Source: Leifsonia virtsii (lineage in GTDB: Bacteria > Actinomycetota > Actinomycetes > Actinomycetales > Microbacteriaceae). Taken from it: a stretch of 64,000 nucleotides of DNA. Location: contig NZ_JAROCB010000006.1 of the NCBI RefSeq assembly GCF_030433675.1, positions 62,001 to 126,000 on the forward strand, given 5' to 3'. The position numbers and the translations under genes are program-made. The notes beneath the pieces are model-generated. The model did not search any database and had not been told where the DNA came from. It saw nothing but the letters and a program-made list of their open reading frames with translations. Below, one piece after another: positions 8,297 through 16,363 of the stretch (positions are counted from its first letter, which is position 1; the number at the start of each line of letters is the position of its first letter).

Positions 8297-9343
8297 TCAA
8301 CCCAGACCGGAGGCAGCCTTCATTACGGGCCGCGGCGTGACCGCAACGTCGTCGAGTTTGGGAAGCTCGTGCCGGAGCAGTTGAGCGGCCGTCTCCGCGA
8401 TCCCGTCGGCGTCGACAAGAGTCTCAGCCTTCGTAGTGACTGTGGCGCTCCCGTGCAGGCGGTGCCCAATCCAGCGCAGCTGCAGTCGTTCGACGTCGAC
8501 CACTCCGGGCACATGGTGGAGCGCATGCTCAGCGCGGTGGACCAGTTCGGGCTCAATACCGTCCATGAGACGGCGGCCAATCTGCTTCACGGTTCCCCAC
8601 AGCAAAATGAGGATGGACACCGCGATCAGCAGCCCGATAATCGGGTCCGCGATCGGCAGGCCGAGCAGCACCAGCACGGCGCCGAGAACCACCGACAGCG
8701 ACGTGAAGCCGTCCAAACGCGCGTGCACACCGTCGGCCACCAGGGCGGCGGAGCCGATGCGCCGGCCGACCTGAATCCGATAGATCGCGACGATCTCGTT
8801 GCCGGCGAAACCGATGAGGCCGGCGATGATGAGCAACCAGGCGTTGCGGATGTCGATCGGGTGGAAGAAGCGTGTGACCGCCTCCCATCCGGCGACAACG
8901 GCGGAGAGCGCGACGACGAACACGATGAACATTCCTGCGAGGTCTTCGGCGCGCCCGTACCCATAGGTGTAACGCCGGGAGGCCGCGCGGCGCGCGAGGA
9001 CGAACGCGATCCAGAGCGGAACCGCCGTGAGGGCGTCCGCGAAATTGTGGATCGTATCGGCCAGCAGCGCGACGGAGGACGTGAAGACCACCACCAGAGC
9101 TTGCAACACTGTGGTGCCCAGCAGCACGAACATGGAGATCTTCAGCGCCCGGACACCAGCCGCGTTCGCCTCCATCGCGTCATCGATCGAGTCCGCCGAG
9201 TCGTGCGTATGCGGCACGAACAGGTCGTAGAGGAACCCCCTGATCCCGCCATGTGGATGCGAATGGTCGTGGTCATGGTCATGGTCGTGGTCGTGCGAGT
9301 GGTCGCGGTCGGTGTGATGCGTATGAGGGTGCTGCTGATTCAT
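8297..9343 (-). CDS. cation diffusion facilitator (Zn/Co/Cd exporter) with His-rich N-terminus
   Basis: 348 residues. Residues 1-33 are dominated by alternating His and Asp (HDHDHDHDHDH) and would bind divalent metals. Six membrane helices follow, with the metal-site motifs of the family: HNFAD in helix 2 and HARLD in helix 5. A C-terminal cytosolic domain has conserved His residues (HHVPGVVDVERLQLRWIGH). Such proteins exchange protons for Zn(II), Co(II) or Cd(II). The start overlaps the stop of the ArsR-type regulator gene by four bases, so the two are translationally coupled. Confidence 0.92.
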   Translation of the reverse strand: MNQQHPHTHHTDRDHSHDHDHDHDHDHSHPHGGIRGFLYDLFVPHTHDSADSIDDAMEANAAGVRALKISMFVLLGTTVLQALVVVFTSSVALLADTIHNFADALTAVPLWIAFVLARRAASRRYTYGYGRAEDLAGMFIVFVVALSAVVAGWEAVTRFFHPIDIRNAWLLIIAGLIGFAGNEIVAIYRIQVGRRIGSAALVADGVHARLDGFTSLSVVLGAVLVLLGLPIADPIIGLLIAVSILILLWGTVKQIGRRLMDGIEPELVHRAEHALHHVPGVVDVERLQLRWIGHRLHGSATVTTKAETLVDADGIAETAAQLLRHELPKLDDVAVTPRPVMKAASGLG

Positions 9344-9708
9344 GCGCTCTCACTGTTCTGCCTATGGTGGTGCCGGGGAACGTCGCCCAGCGAGTGCTCC
9401 GCCTGGAAAATGGCGTCGGAGACGAGCTGCTTGGCGTGCTCGTTCTCCAATCGGTAGAAGACGCGCTGCCCGTGTTGACGGGTGGCCACGATCCGGGCCA
9501 GGCGCAGCTTGGCCAGGTGCTGGGAGACCGTCGAGGGCGGTTTGTCGACGATGTCTGCCAGGTGGTTCACCGATAGCTCTTCAACATCGCGCAGCGCCAG
9601 GATGATCCTGACCCTGGTCGGGTCGGCGAGCATCGAAAAGACCTCGACGGCCAACTCGACGAATTGGCTATCGGGCTCACGCCCACATATCGGCTTATCT
9701 GCGTCCAT
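9340..9708 (-). CDS. ArsR/SmtB-family metal-sensing repressor
   Basis: 122 residues with a winged helix: MLADPTRVRIILALRD, then the recognition helix region LADIVDKPPSTVSQHLAKL and the wing ATRQHGQRVFYRLE. The C-terminal helix has His and Asp residues (EHAKQLVSDAIFQAEHSLG, then PRHHHRQ) fitting the alpha-5 Zn/Ni/Co site of SmtB/NmtR-type sensors. It lacks the CVC motif of arsenite sensors. It is the first gene of a two-gene unit with the cation diffusion facilitator, so it probably derepresses that exporter when metal is high. Confidence 0.88.
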   Translation of the reverse strand: MDADKPICGREPDSQFVELAVEVFSMLADPTRVRIILALRDVEELSVNHLADIVDKPPSTVSQHLAKLRLARIVATRQHGQRVFYRLENEHAKQLVSDAIFQAEHSLGDVPRHHHRQNSESA

Positions 9709-9839
9709 ACGCAGATACTAATAGGTACTCGGGAATCGCTCGAACTCCGGGGGCGCACAACGCCGTAGATCCATCCCAAGCAGCCACTATCGGAGACGCC
9801 GATAATATATCTTATGACAGTTTGTGGATCTCCTGGGCA

Positions 9840-10064
9840 TTAGCTGTACGGGTTTTGGGCCCGCGCCGCGGTCCAGGCTTTCTTCCAAAATTCGCGGGAC
9901 GGCCTCTTCCCGTCGACCTCGAACCACGCCGATTCGCTCTCCTTGCCGAGCACCCCGGTGAAGCGAGCGACAAGAACCATGTCGCTGTCGACGGAACGCA
10001 GCTCGTACCAGCTCAGCGCATCGAGGTCTGCCCAGTCGATGAGTGGGTAGCCGGCCATGCGCAC
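9840..10064 (-). CDS. small conserved-looking protein, function unknown
   Basis: 74 residues, or 72 from the second ATG at 10058. The sequence is soluble and rich in aromatic and acidic residues (DLDALSWYELR, SAWFEVDGKRPSREFWKKA). No domain is recognised and no strong ribosome-binding site is visible. It stands alone between the metal-efflux unit and the membrane protein gene transcribed the other way. The protein-like composition supports a real gene, but evidence is limited. Confidence 0.45.
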   Translation of the reverse strand: MRMAGYPLIDWADLDALSWYELRSVDSDMVLVARFTGVLGKESESAWFEVDGKRPSREFWKKAWTAARAQNPYS

Positions 10065-10107
10065 ATGCTAACAGCGGCGATTTCGCCATCTCCCCGACCT
10101 TTGTTGG

Positions 10108-10998
10108 GTGAGAAAACGTCAGAATCTCTTCGTGCCGCGTAGGTTAGCTGCCACTATTCGGATTGTGAACCCGATGAACATCCTCGATCTGCTGCGGTTG
10201 AAGTCAGCACCGTGGTTTTCGCTCTTGATGTCTGTTGTCGCCCTCTTCACCGTGTGGGCGATCTTCCATTCGATCGCTCCTTCAACTGCAGTCGGGGACT
10301 TCCTGCTGGCACTGGGCCTGCCGAGTGGGGTGGCTGACGGCGCACGCGCGGTACACGACTGGATTGTGGCTGAGCCCCGCGCAACTTGGGCGTCCTGGGG
10401 CGTTCTAGCGCTGGCCCTCGGGGTAGGGGCTCGCTATGTGGCCTCCGTGTATTACCAGCGCGAGGCGCGGAAGGAAAGCCAGTCGGCGGGCCGCGCAGTG
10501 GGGAGCGCTAAGTCTCGAGCCTTCGACGATGGAGTGGTGCGAGAAACAGGCGAGCTGCAAATGCAGCGCGTGCAGCTGGCGGAGAAGGCTTACGAGAAGA
10601 AGGCGAAGTACGAGCGGCAGCTCCGAAAATACGAGGGCTCCTTGCAATTCCAGTGTGCCGCGTCCTACTGGCTGGTAGCCGGGATCGCCGTTGAGCTTCA
10701 GCCGAGGTCGCTTGAACCTCTTGGTGCCGGCGTTCCCGTTTCCCTGATCACGGCGCTGGCTGCGACTGGCGGTTTGACCCTCATCGCCCTGTTAATCGCG
10801 TGTGCGATGGAAGAGTTCTATGACAGCTACGAGCACCCCACCGGGGCCGATCGCTTCAAGGACACACTCCAAATTTTCGGTTTGGAGGTCTTACTCCTGC
10901 TGTTCCGGCTTGCTCTCGTGCTCTTCGGGCTCCCGCTGTTCGTCCTCGGCTATTTCCTGTATCCCCGTTTCTCCGAGTCGACGCCCGCGGACGGATAG
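10108..10998 (+). CDS. membrane protein with coiled coil, function unknown
   Basis: 296 residues from a GTG; starts at GTG 10165 or ATG 10174 are also possible and place the first membrane helix nearer the N-terminus. There are hydrophobic segments at about residues 33-55 and 95-113, a charged helical stretch at about 120-180 (MQRVQLAEKAYEKKAKYERQ) likely to form a coiled coil, then further membrane helices toward the C-terminus. No known domain is recognised. Its last 108 bases overlap the convergent Vsr gene, which is unusual. Confidence 0.6.
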   Translation: MRKRQNLFVPRRLAATIRIVNPMNILDLLRLKSAPWFSLLMSVVALFTVWAIFHSIAPSTAVGDFLLALGLPSGVADGARAVHDWIVAEPRATWASWGVLALALGVGARYVASVYYQREARKESQSAGRAVGSAKSRAFDDGVVRETGELQMQRVQLAEKAYEKKAKYERQLRKYEGSLQFQCAASYWLVAGIAVELQPRSLEPLGAGVPVSLITALAATGGLTLIALLIACAMEEFYDSYEHPTGADRFKDTLQIFGLEVLLLLFRLALVLFGLPLFVLGYFLYPRFSESTPADG

Positions 10999-11400
10999 AA
11001 CTGCCGAACGGATGTCCGTGACTATGTAGTCGGGGCTTTGATGCTCCCAGTAGCGGAGAACCGTCCAGCCGGCCTCCGTGAGGCGGGCGGTAGTGTCCCG
11101 GTCGCGGGCTATATTCCGCGCCACCTTGTTCGACCAGTAGTCACTATTTCGCTGAGGCGCGCGGTGATGCTCTGAGCATCCGTGCCAAAAGCACCCGTCG
11201 ATGAAAACGGCGATGCGGGGGCCGCGGAAGACCAGGTCTGCACGGCGGTTGATTGCTGCCTCGGGCCGCGCGTCGACGAGGTAGCGCAAGCCCGCCGCGT
11301 GGGCAAGTCTCCGGACCGCCAGCTCAGGAGCGGTGTCGCGCGAGCGATTGCCGCGCATGGCCGTGCGCGTTCGGGGGTCGCTCGCCCAGGAGCCGGACAT
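10891..11400 (-). CDS. vsr: very short patch repair (Vsr-type) endonuclease
   Basis: 169 residues. It has the Vsr fold signatures: TRTAMRGNRSRDTAPELAVR at the N-terminus, RRADLVFRGPRIAVFIDGCF with the catalytic Asp and the FWHGC zinc/active-site segment, then YWSNKVARNIARD and the WTVLRYWEH strand. Vsr nicks T:G mismatches created by deamination of 5-methylcytosine and normally accompanies a Dcm-type methyltransferase; here a damaged one is encoded divergently at 11454. The last ~35 codons overlap the opposite membrane-protein gene and form a charged tail, so the normal C-terminus may have been replaced. Confidence 0.85.
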   Translation of the reverse strand: MSGSWASDPRTRTAMRGNRSRDTAPELAVRRLAHAAGLRYLVDARPEAAINRRADLVFRGPRIAVFIDGCFWHGCSEHHRAPQRNSDYWSNKVARNIARDRDTTARLTEAGWTVLRYWEHQSPDYIVTDIRSAVLSVRGRRLGETGIQEIAEDEQREPEEHESKPEQQE

Positions 11401-11453
11401 GTCTTCGATGCTACGGCGCGGTAACCGGGAGTGTGGGTGCCGCCCTTTAGGCT

Positions 11454-12029
11454 GTGCGAGTGGAGAACGTAACCCCGATCGACGTAGCGCGTCCGAAAGT
11501 GATCGAATTCTTCGCAGGGATCGGCCTGGCCCGGATGGGGTTGGAGTCGGCGGGCTTCCGCGTTGGCTGGTCTAACGACTATGAGTCCGACAAGAAGGCG
11601 ATGTACGAGGCGCACTTCGGTTCTGCGGGCGACCACGTCTTTCACCTCGGGGACATCGGCGCCGTCAGCGCGGATGACCTTCCTCATGATGCGAAGCTCG
11701 CATGGGCGTCGTCGCCCTGCACCGACCTTTCGCTTGCCGGTGCCAGAGCAGGTCTCGCGGGCAAAGACTCCTGGTCACGCAAGCCGCTCCAGCAAGTGCA
11801 CCGCTGGGTCGGTGAGGGCAACCACAGCGACCCAGCCGACATTCTCCAGACCGCCGGCTACACCGGCCCGGTGACGGCTCTCCGCGGTCTCGGGAATCAG
11901 GCCGACAAGACGCGGGGGAGCGTGTTCGCCACGGCGCAGCGTATGTCCTCCGCCATGGTGCACGATCACCTCATGGCGTGGGCGACGGCGACCCCCGGCC
12001 AACGAAGAAAAGCAGAGAGACCTCGCTAA
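11454..12029 (+). pseudogene. chimeric remnant: C5-methyltransferase N-terminus fused to a conjugation-protein fragment
   Basis: The first ~107 residues are the N-terminal third of a Dcm-type cytosine-C5 methyltransferase: motif I as EFFAGIGLARMGLESAGF and the catalytic Pro-Cys loop as ASSPCTDLSLAG. After GLAGKDSW the sequence changes family. The rest (VHRWVGEG, then QADKTRGSVFATAQRMSSAM) resembles the C-terminal part of VirD4/TraG-like coupling ATPases of actinobacterial conjugative elements; that assignment is from pattern recall. Motifs VI, VIII and X of the methyltransferase are absent, so it cannot be active. It is paired head to head with vsr. Confidence 0.65.
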
Positions 12030-12243
12030 GCTCCATCGCGCGATGTCGACACTCTTGATCGAGGCCAGCGCCGGACTCCAACAAAGGGGCATTCCCCTTG
12101 AAAAGACGCACTGCGGAAGACACGGGTGGTCGGGTTTCCATACCTCCTTCCGTGAATCGTATTTCGTGACCCGAGAGGGTGAACTACGCGAATACTCGCG
12201 TGGTCAGACAAATCCGCTCGACGTCAGGCTCCAGCGCCTATAA
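12030..12243 (+). pseudogene. C-terminal fragment of an unknown protein
   Basis: In the frame containing the ATG at 12043 the sequence is protein-like from about 12001 (EEKQRDLAKLHRAMSTLLIE) to the stop at 12243, ending HGWSGFHTSFRESYFVTREG and a polar tail. Upstream of 12001 the same frame is shadow-like, so a junction near 12000 probably joins the conjugation-protein fragment to a piece of a third gene. A free-standing 66-residue gene starting at 12043 is possible, but no clear ribosome-binding site is visible. Confidence 0.4.
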
Positions 12244-12263
12244 AGGGGCGAGGGTCCGTTGAG

Positions 12264-13109
12264 TCAGGCCCTGTTCCTGGTCGAGCTCGCGGCAATCGCT
12301 GTCAGCTCTCCCCTCGACCGAGCGCCCGTTTTGCGGAGCAGATTCGACACGTGGAACTTGACGGTGTTGTCGCTGATTCCCAGTTGATCTGCGATTGCAC
12401 GATTGCGAGCTCCCGATGCCACCAGGCGGAGCACATCGCGCTCCCGCGGGCTGAAGTTCACCGAGTCCTCGAGCGGCTCTGCTTCTGCCGGGGGGTCGAG
12501 CGGGAGCCGGATGTCGAGGGATGTCCCCCAGCCTGTCGTCGACGACACCTCCAGGTCGCCGTCGAGAGTAGCGACACGCTCGGCGATGGGCCTGAGCGCG
12601 TCGTCGTGGGCGCTGATCTCGCCCTGACCGTCGTCGCGGATACCGATGAGCAGGTTGAGGCCGTCGCAATCCCACTGAATGCGCACCCGTTTCGCCTCCT
12701 CCTGGTCGACAAGCGCGAGCACCGCGCTGCGAACGATCGCGCGAGCCGTATGAGCCACCTCCCCTGGCAGCGCCCGCCCACCGGTCGGCGGTTCGACGAA
12801 CTGCACGTCCAGGCCGCCGAAGCGCGCGAGCGGACGAAGGTCGGTACGGAGCCGCGCGAATGCCCCATCCACCGGCTCCAGCATGGTGCCCAGCTGCTGG
12901 TCGGTCGTGCTGCGCAGCTCGATCAGGGCAGCGGATGCCAGATCGAGCGCCGTCGCGCGGCTTGCGCGGTCCTCCAGTCGCGTCGAACGAAGGACCGCGA
13001 GAATCGACTCGAGCGTCACAGCGTGCCGATCAGCCTGTTCGGCCATCGCCTGCGCGTGCTCGACCTGAAGCCTGCGAGAGACCGAACCGAGCTCGTTGTT
13101 GTTGCTCAC
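12264..13109 (-). CDS. LuxR-type regulator fused to a histidine-kinase-like ATPase domain
   Basis: 281 residues. Residues 1-100 are helical, like a dimerisation region. Residues about 110-205 look like a degenerate HATPase_c domain, with GIRDDGQGEIS as the G1-type box and STTGWGTSLDIRLPL as the late G-box. Residues about 216-281 are a LuxR/GerE helix-turn-helix (LSPRE-like FSPRERDVLRLVASG, then IADQLGISDNTVKFHVSNLL). No phospho-acceptor His box is evident. It is divergent from hxlB-hxlA with about 100 bp between the starts, so it probably controls formaldehyde fixation. Its signal is unknown. Confidence 0.75.
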   Translation of the reverse strand: MSNNNELGSVSRRLQVEHAQAMAEQADRHAVTLESILAVLRSTRLEDRASRATALDLASAALIELRSTTDQQLGTMLEPVDGAFARLRTDLRPLARFGGLDVQFVEPPTGGRALPGEVAHTARAIVRSAVLALVDQEEAKRVRIQWDCDGLNLLIGIRDDGQGEISAHDDALRPIAERVATLDGDLEVSSTTGWGTSLDIRLPLDPPAEAEPLEDSVNFSPRERDVLRLVASGARNRAIADQLGISDNTVKFHVSNLLRKTGARSRGELTAIAASSTRNRA

Positions 13110-13209
13110 CGCTTCAACCTACCCGGCCAACCTGTACCTACCGCAATGGGTAGGTCCACTCCACCGCCGGGCGGGTGCGTCGCTGCCGCAACCCGGCGAC
13201 CATGGATAC

Positions 13210-13812
13210 ATGACTGCTGTGGACCGTGACGTATCGACGCCCTCGCCACCCGACGTGACGGCATCCCTCTCCCTCATCCTGGAGGAAGTCAGGGCGACGA
13301 TCGACGCGGTGATGACACACCGAGCGGACGACCTCGACAACCTCGCCGAAACCCTCGCGAATGCCAGGCGGATCTTCGTGCTCGGGGCGGGCCGTTCCGG
13401 CATCACCCTGCAGATGACTGCCATGCGCCTCATGCACCTCGGCCTGACCGTGCACGTCGTCGGCGACGTGACCACGCCGGCGATCGGCCCCGGCGACGTG
13501 CTGCTGACGGCGAGCGGCTCAGGAACGACGACATCGATCGTTCGTGGGGCGGATGCCGCGGTGAAGGCTGGCGCGAAGGTCGCCGTCATCACAACAGCCG
13601 CAGCGTCGCCGTTGGCTGCGCTCGCCACCGCCGTGGTGGTCGTGCCGGCCGCGCGAAAGCTGGACCGTTCCGGCACCGTCTCGGCGCAGTACGCGGGCGG
13701 TCTGTTCGAGCAGACCGTCATGCTGCTCGGCGACGCTCTGTTCCACAGCCTCTGGCTGCGTTCGGGGCAGAGCGCAGACGAGCTCTGGCCCCGGCACTCG
13801 AATCTTGAATGA
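13210..13812 (+). CDS. hxlB: 6-phospho-3-hexuloisomerase
   Basis: 200 residues from the ATG at 13210. It is a SIS-domain protein with IFVLGAGRSGITLQMTAMRL, the phosphosugar-binding loop TASGSGTTTSIV and the C-terminal FEQTVMLLGDALFHSLW typical of HxlB/PHI. It isomerises D-arabino-3-hexulose 6-phosphate to fructose 6-phosphate, the second step of the ribulose monophosphate pathway. It lies 52 bp before hxlA, forming a two-gene operon opposite the LuxR-type regulator. Upstream starts in the same frame run into the regulator promoter and are not protein-like. Confidence 0.92.
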   Translation: MTAVDRDVSTPSPPDVTASLSLILEEVRATIDAVMTHRADDLDNLAETLANARRIFVLGAGRSGITLQMTAMRLMHLGLTVHVVGDVTTPAIGPGDVLLTASGSGTTTSIVRGADAAVKAGAKVAVITTAAASPLAALATAVVVVPAARKLDRSGTVSAQYAGGLFEQTVMLLGDALFHSLWLRSGQSADELWPRHSNLE

Positions 13813-13864
13813 CACCACCTCCTTGTATACGCGGAGGCTCGCACCACAACCAGAAAGAAACACT

Positions 13865-14488
13865 ATGAAGTTGCAGTTCGCCATGGACACCCTGACCACC
13901 GAAGCAGCGCTCGAGCTCGCGGCTGCCGCTGCGCCACATGTCGACATCCTCGAACTCGGCACGCCGCTGATCAAGAGCGCGGGCCTGTCGGCGATCACCG
14001 CAGTGAAGGCTGCGCACCCGGACAAGATCGTGTTTGCCGACCTCAAGACGATGGACGCCGGCGAGCTCGAGGCCGACATCGCGTTCGCCGCGGGCGCTGA
14101 CCTCGTCACCGTTCTCGGTGTCGCCGGTGACAGCACCATTGTCGGAGCGGTGAAGGCCGCGAAGAAGCACGGCAAAGGCATCGTCGTCGACCTGATCGGT
14201 GTCGCCGACAAGCCCGCCCGTGCCCGCGAGGTCGTCGCCCTCGGCGCCGAGTTCGTCGAAATGCATGCCGGACTCGATGAGCAGGCGGAAGAAGGCTTCA
14301 CCTTCGCCACTCTCCTGCGTGACGGAGAAGCATCCGGTTCGCCGTTCTCGGTCGCCGGTGGTATCAATGCGAGCACCATCGCCTCCGTCCAGGCATCCGG
14401 CGCGCAGGTCGCCGTCGCTGGCGGAGCCATCTACGGCGCACCAGACGTCGGCGCCGCTGCCGCCGAATTGCGCGCCGCGATCGCCTAG
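13865..14488 (+). CDS. hxlA: 3-hexulose-6-phosphate synthase
   Basis: 207 residues from the ATG at 13865, preceded by a purine-rich AGAAAGAAA. It is an orotidine-decarboxylase-superfamily barrel: MKLQFAMDTL, ELGTPLIKSAGL, the catalytic DLKTMDAGELEAD segment, VDLIGVADKP and the phosphate-binding VAGGIN and VAGGAIYGA loops. It condenses formaldehyde with ribulose 5-phosphate to give hexulose 6-phosphate. Together with HxlB it assimilates or detoxifies formaldehyde, which fits the formaldehyde dehydrogenase-like and sarcosine oxidase-like genes that follow. Confidence 0.94.
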   Translation: MKLQFAMDTLTTEAALELAAAAAPHVDILELGTPLIKSAGLSAITAVKAAHPDKIVFADLKTMDAGELEADIAFAAGADLVTVLGVAGDSTIVGAVKAAKKHGKGIVVDLIGVADKPARAREVVALGAEFVEMHAGLDEQAEEGFTFATLLRDGEASGSPFSVAGGINASTIASVQASGAQVAVAGGAIYGAPDVGAAAAELRAAIA

Positions 14489-15195
14489 CCCGAGTCGATG
14501 TCCGCATGGGGTCGCGGAACACGCACGAACCCATGCGGCCTTCGATTGCACCCTGACTGACCACCGTGACCAGCCCCCCTACGCGTCTGTCTCGGTGGCA
14601 CGAGAGGGTCAGACGGATACGCGGATGTCGTGGATGCTCTGGAGAGATAGCGCGTTCGATTTCGGGAGAGCGGACAGCGACGGTGGCTGAACACCAAGCT
14701 CCAGGTATGCCGCGTGGAGTGCGGCAACGACCCCGCCCGCCGCTCCCGAGAAGTCACCGGGCTCCACGCTGGTAAGGGCGTAGACCCGCCCGGCTTCGAT
14801 GCCCGCAAGGGTGCGTCATACGCAACAGGCCTCAACGCCAAAAACGACCGTTTGCGGCCGGCGCAGCGGCCGTAGACACTGATCCCGGCCGCCGTGACCG
14901 TGGGCCATAAGCGTGTTTCGGCAGACGTTATCGGAGCGAGCCAGATCAGGGGTCACCTAACCGTGCAGCAGTCCCACTCAAGTCGCGGTCTTCCAGGTTG
15001 CTCGCGCTGTAACCGTCATTCTCGGGCGACCAATGCGACTACCAGGGCACTATCCCGGCTCGATCGCTACACATCAACTTTAGGCGAGCCCCTTGTCACG
15101 TGGTTCCTGGGGGCGTTTGCTGTCTGGCAATGGGGCCGGCGTCGGAGAGGCATTGCTAGAAAGACATCGAGCAACACAATCGGATCGGAGTAGAC
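14489..15195. other. about 700 bp without an intact gene; contains a probable gene remnant
   Basis: No complete gene is supported here. On the minus strand, the frame ending with a stop at 14609 reads protein-like from about 14820 (AGIEAGRVYALTSVEPGDF, then SLQSIHDIRVSV at the C-terminus) but lacks a start and is about 70 residues long, so it looks like the 3' remnant of a deleted gene of unknown family. The remaining ~340 bp before the dehydrogenase gene show no gene; the promoter of that gene must lie there. Confidence 0.35.
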
Positions 15196-16362
15196 ATGAA
15201 AGCAGTGGTGTACGAGGGACCCCGTCAGGTCAGCACGAAGGACGTCCCGGACGCGAAGATCGAGCGACCCACCGATGTGCTGGTCAGGGTGACGACGACG
15301 AACATCTGCGGCTCGGACCTCCACATGTACGAGGGGCGGACGTCCTTCGAGGTAGGCCGGACGTTCGGTCACGAGAACATGGGGGAGGTCATCGAGGTCG
15401 GTAGTGGCGTGGAGAAGGTCAGGGTCGGAGACCGGGTTGTGCTCCCGTTCAACATCTCGTGCGGATTCTGTAAGAACTGCGAACGCGGCCTGACCAACTA
15501 CTGCCTCACCACCCAGCCCGACCCATCATTCGCGGGTGCGGCCTATGGGTTCGCCGACATGGGTCCCTATGGCGGTGGCCAAGCGGAACTGCTCCGTGTG
15601 CCTTTCGGTGACCACAACGCGCTGCGCCTGGGCGAGGATGCGGAGGAGAGGGAGAACGACTACGCCATGCTCTCTGACATCTTCCCCACCGGCTACCACG
15701 CCACCGAGATGGCCGGCGTAGTACCCGGCGACAGCGTGGTGATCGCTGGGGCGGGTCCGGTCGGATTGATGGCCGCCCTGTCCGCGATGATCAAGGGCGC
15801 CGCGAAGGTGATGGTGGTCGATCGCCACCCTGACCGGCTCGCGCTGGCCGAGCAGATCGGCGCGATCGCCATCGATGACTCCAAGGTCGATCCCGTGCAA
15901 GCTGTTCTCGACGAGACGATGGGGCTGGGAGCTGACCGTGGTTGCGAATGCGTGGGCTACCAGGCCCACGATCCCCAGGGCAACGAGGACACCGCCGCCA
16001 CGCTGAACATGCTCATCAACTCGGTCCGCTTCACCGGAGGAATCGGCACCGTTGGCGTGTTCGTCCCCCAGGACCCGGGGGCTAAGGGCGAATTGGCCAA
16101 GCAGGGCAAGGCAGCCATCGACTTCGGCACACATTGGTTCAAGGGGCAGACCATGGGAAGCGGTCAAGCCCCGGTCAAGCGGTACAACCGCCAGCTGCGG
16201 GACTTGATCGCCGCCGGCAAGGCGACCCCTTCGTGGATCGTCTCCCACGAGATCTCGCTGGACCAAGCCGCCGATGCCTACAAGAACTTCGACGCCCGGT
16301 CCAAGGGTTGGACCAAGGTCCTCATCAAGCCCGGGATGTCGACCGAGAAGAAGGCGAACTGA
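15196..16362 (+). CDS. zinc-dependent, glutathione-independent formaldehyde dehydrogenase-like enzyme
   Basis: 388 residues, a medium-chain dehydrogenase. Catalytic zinc ligands are indicated by NICGSDLHMYEG (Cys38) and FGHENMGEV. The structural-zinc lobe is CGFCKNCERGLTNYC, and the Rossmann motif is GAGPVGLMAAL. The long C-terminal half with GCECVGYQAHDPQGNED and HWFKGQTMGSGQAPVKRYN is typical of the group containing Pseudomonas putida formaldehyde dehydrogenase, which oxidises or dismutates formaldehyde with bound NAD. Its position after hxlBA supports a role in formaldehyde removal. Other aldehydes or alcohols cannot be excluded. Confidence 0.85.
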   Translation: MKAVVYEGPRQVSTKDVPDAKIERPTDVLVRVTTTNICGSDLHMYEGRTSFEVGRTFGHENMGEVIEVGSGVEKVRVGDRVVLPFNISCGFCKNCERGLTNYCLTTQPDPSFAGAAYGFADMGPYGGGQAELLRVPFGDHNALRLGEDAEERENDYAMLSDIFPTGYHATEMAGVVPGDSVVIAGAGPVGLMAALSAMIKGAAKVMVVDRHPDRLALAEQIGAIAIDDSKVDPVQAVLDETMGLGADRGCECVGYQAHDPQGNEDTAATLNMLINSVRFTGGIGTVGVFVPQDPGAKGELAKQGKAAIDFGTHWFKGQTMGSGQAPVKRYNRQLRDLIAAGKATPSWIVSHEISLDQAADAYKNFDARSKGWTKVLIKPGMSTEKKAN

Positions 16363-16363
16363 T

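Noticed and set aside
9242-9330. Short tandem repeat (ggtcatggtcatggtcgtgg)
   Set aside because: It is the codons for the alternating His-Asp N-terminus of the cation diffusion facilitator, not an independent repeat element.
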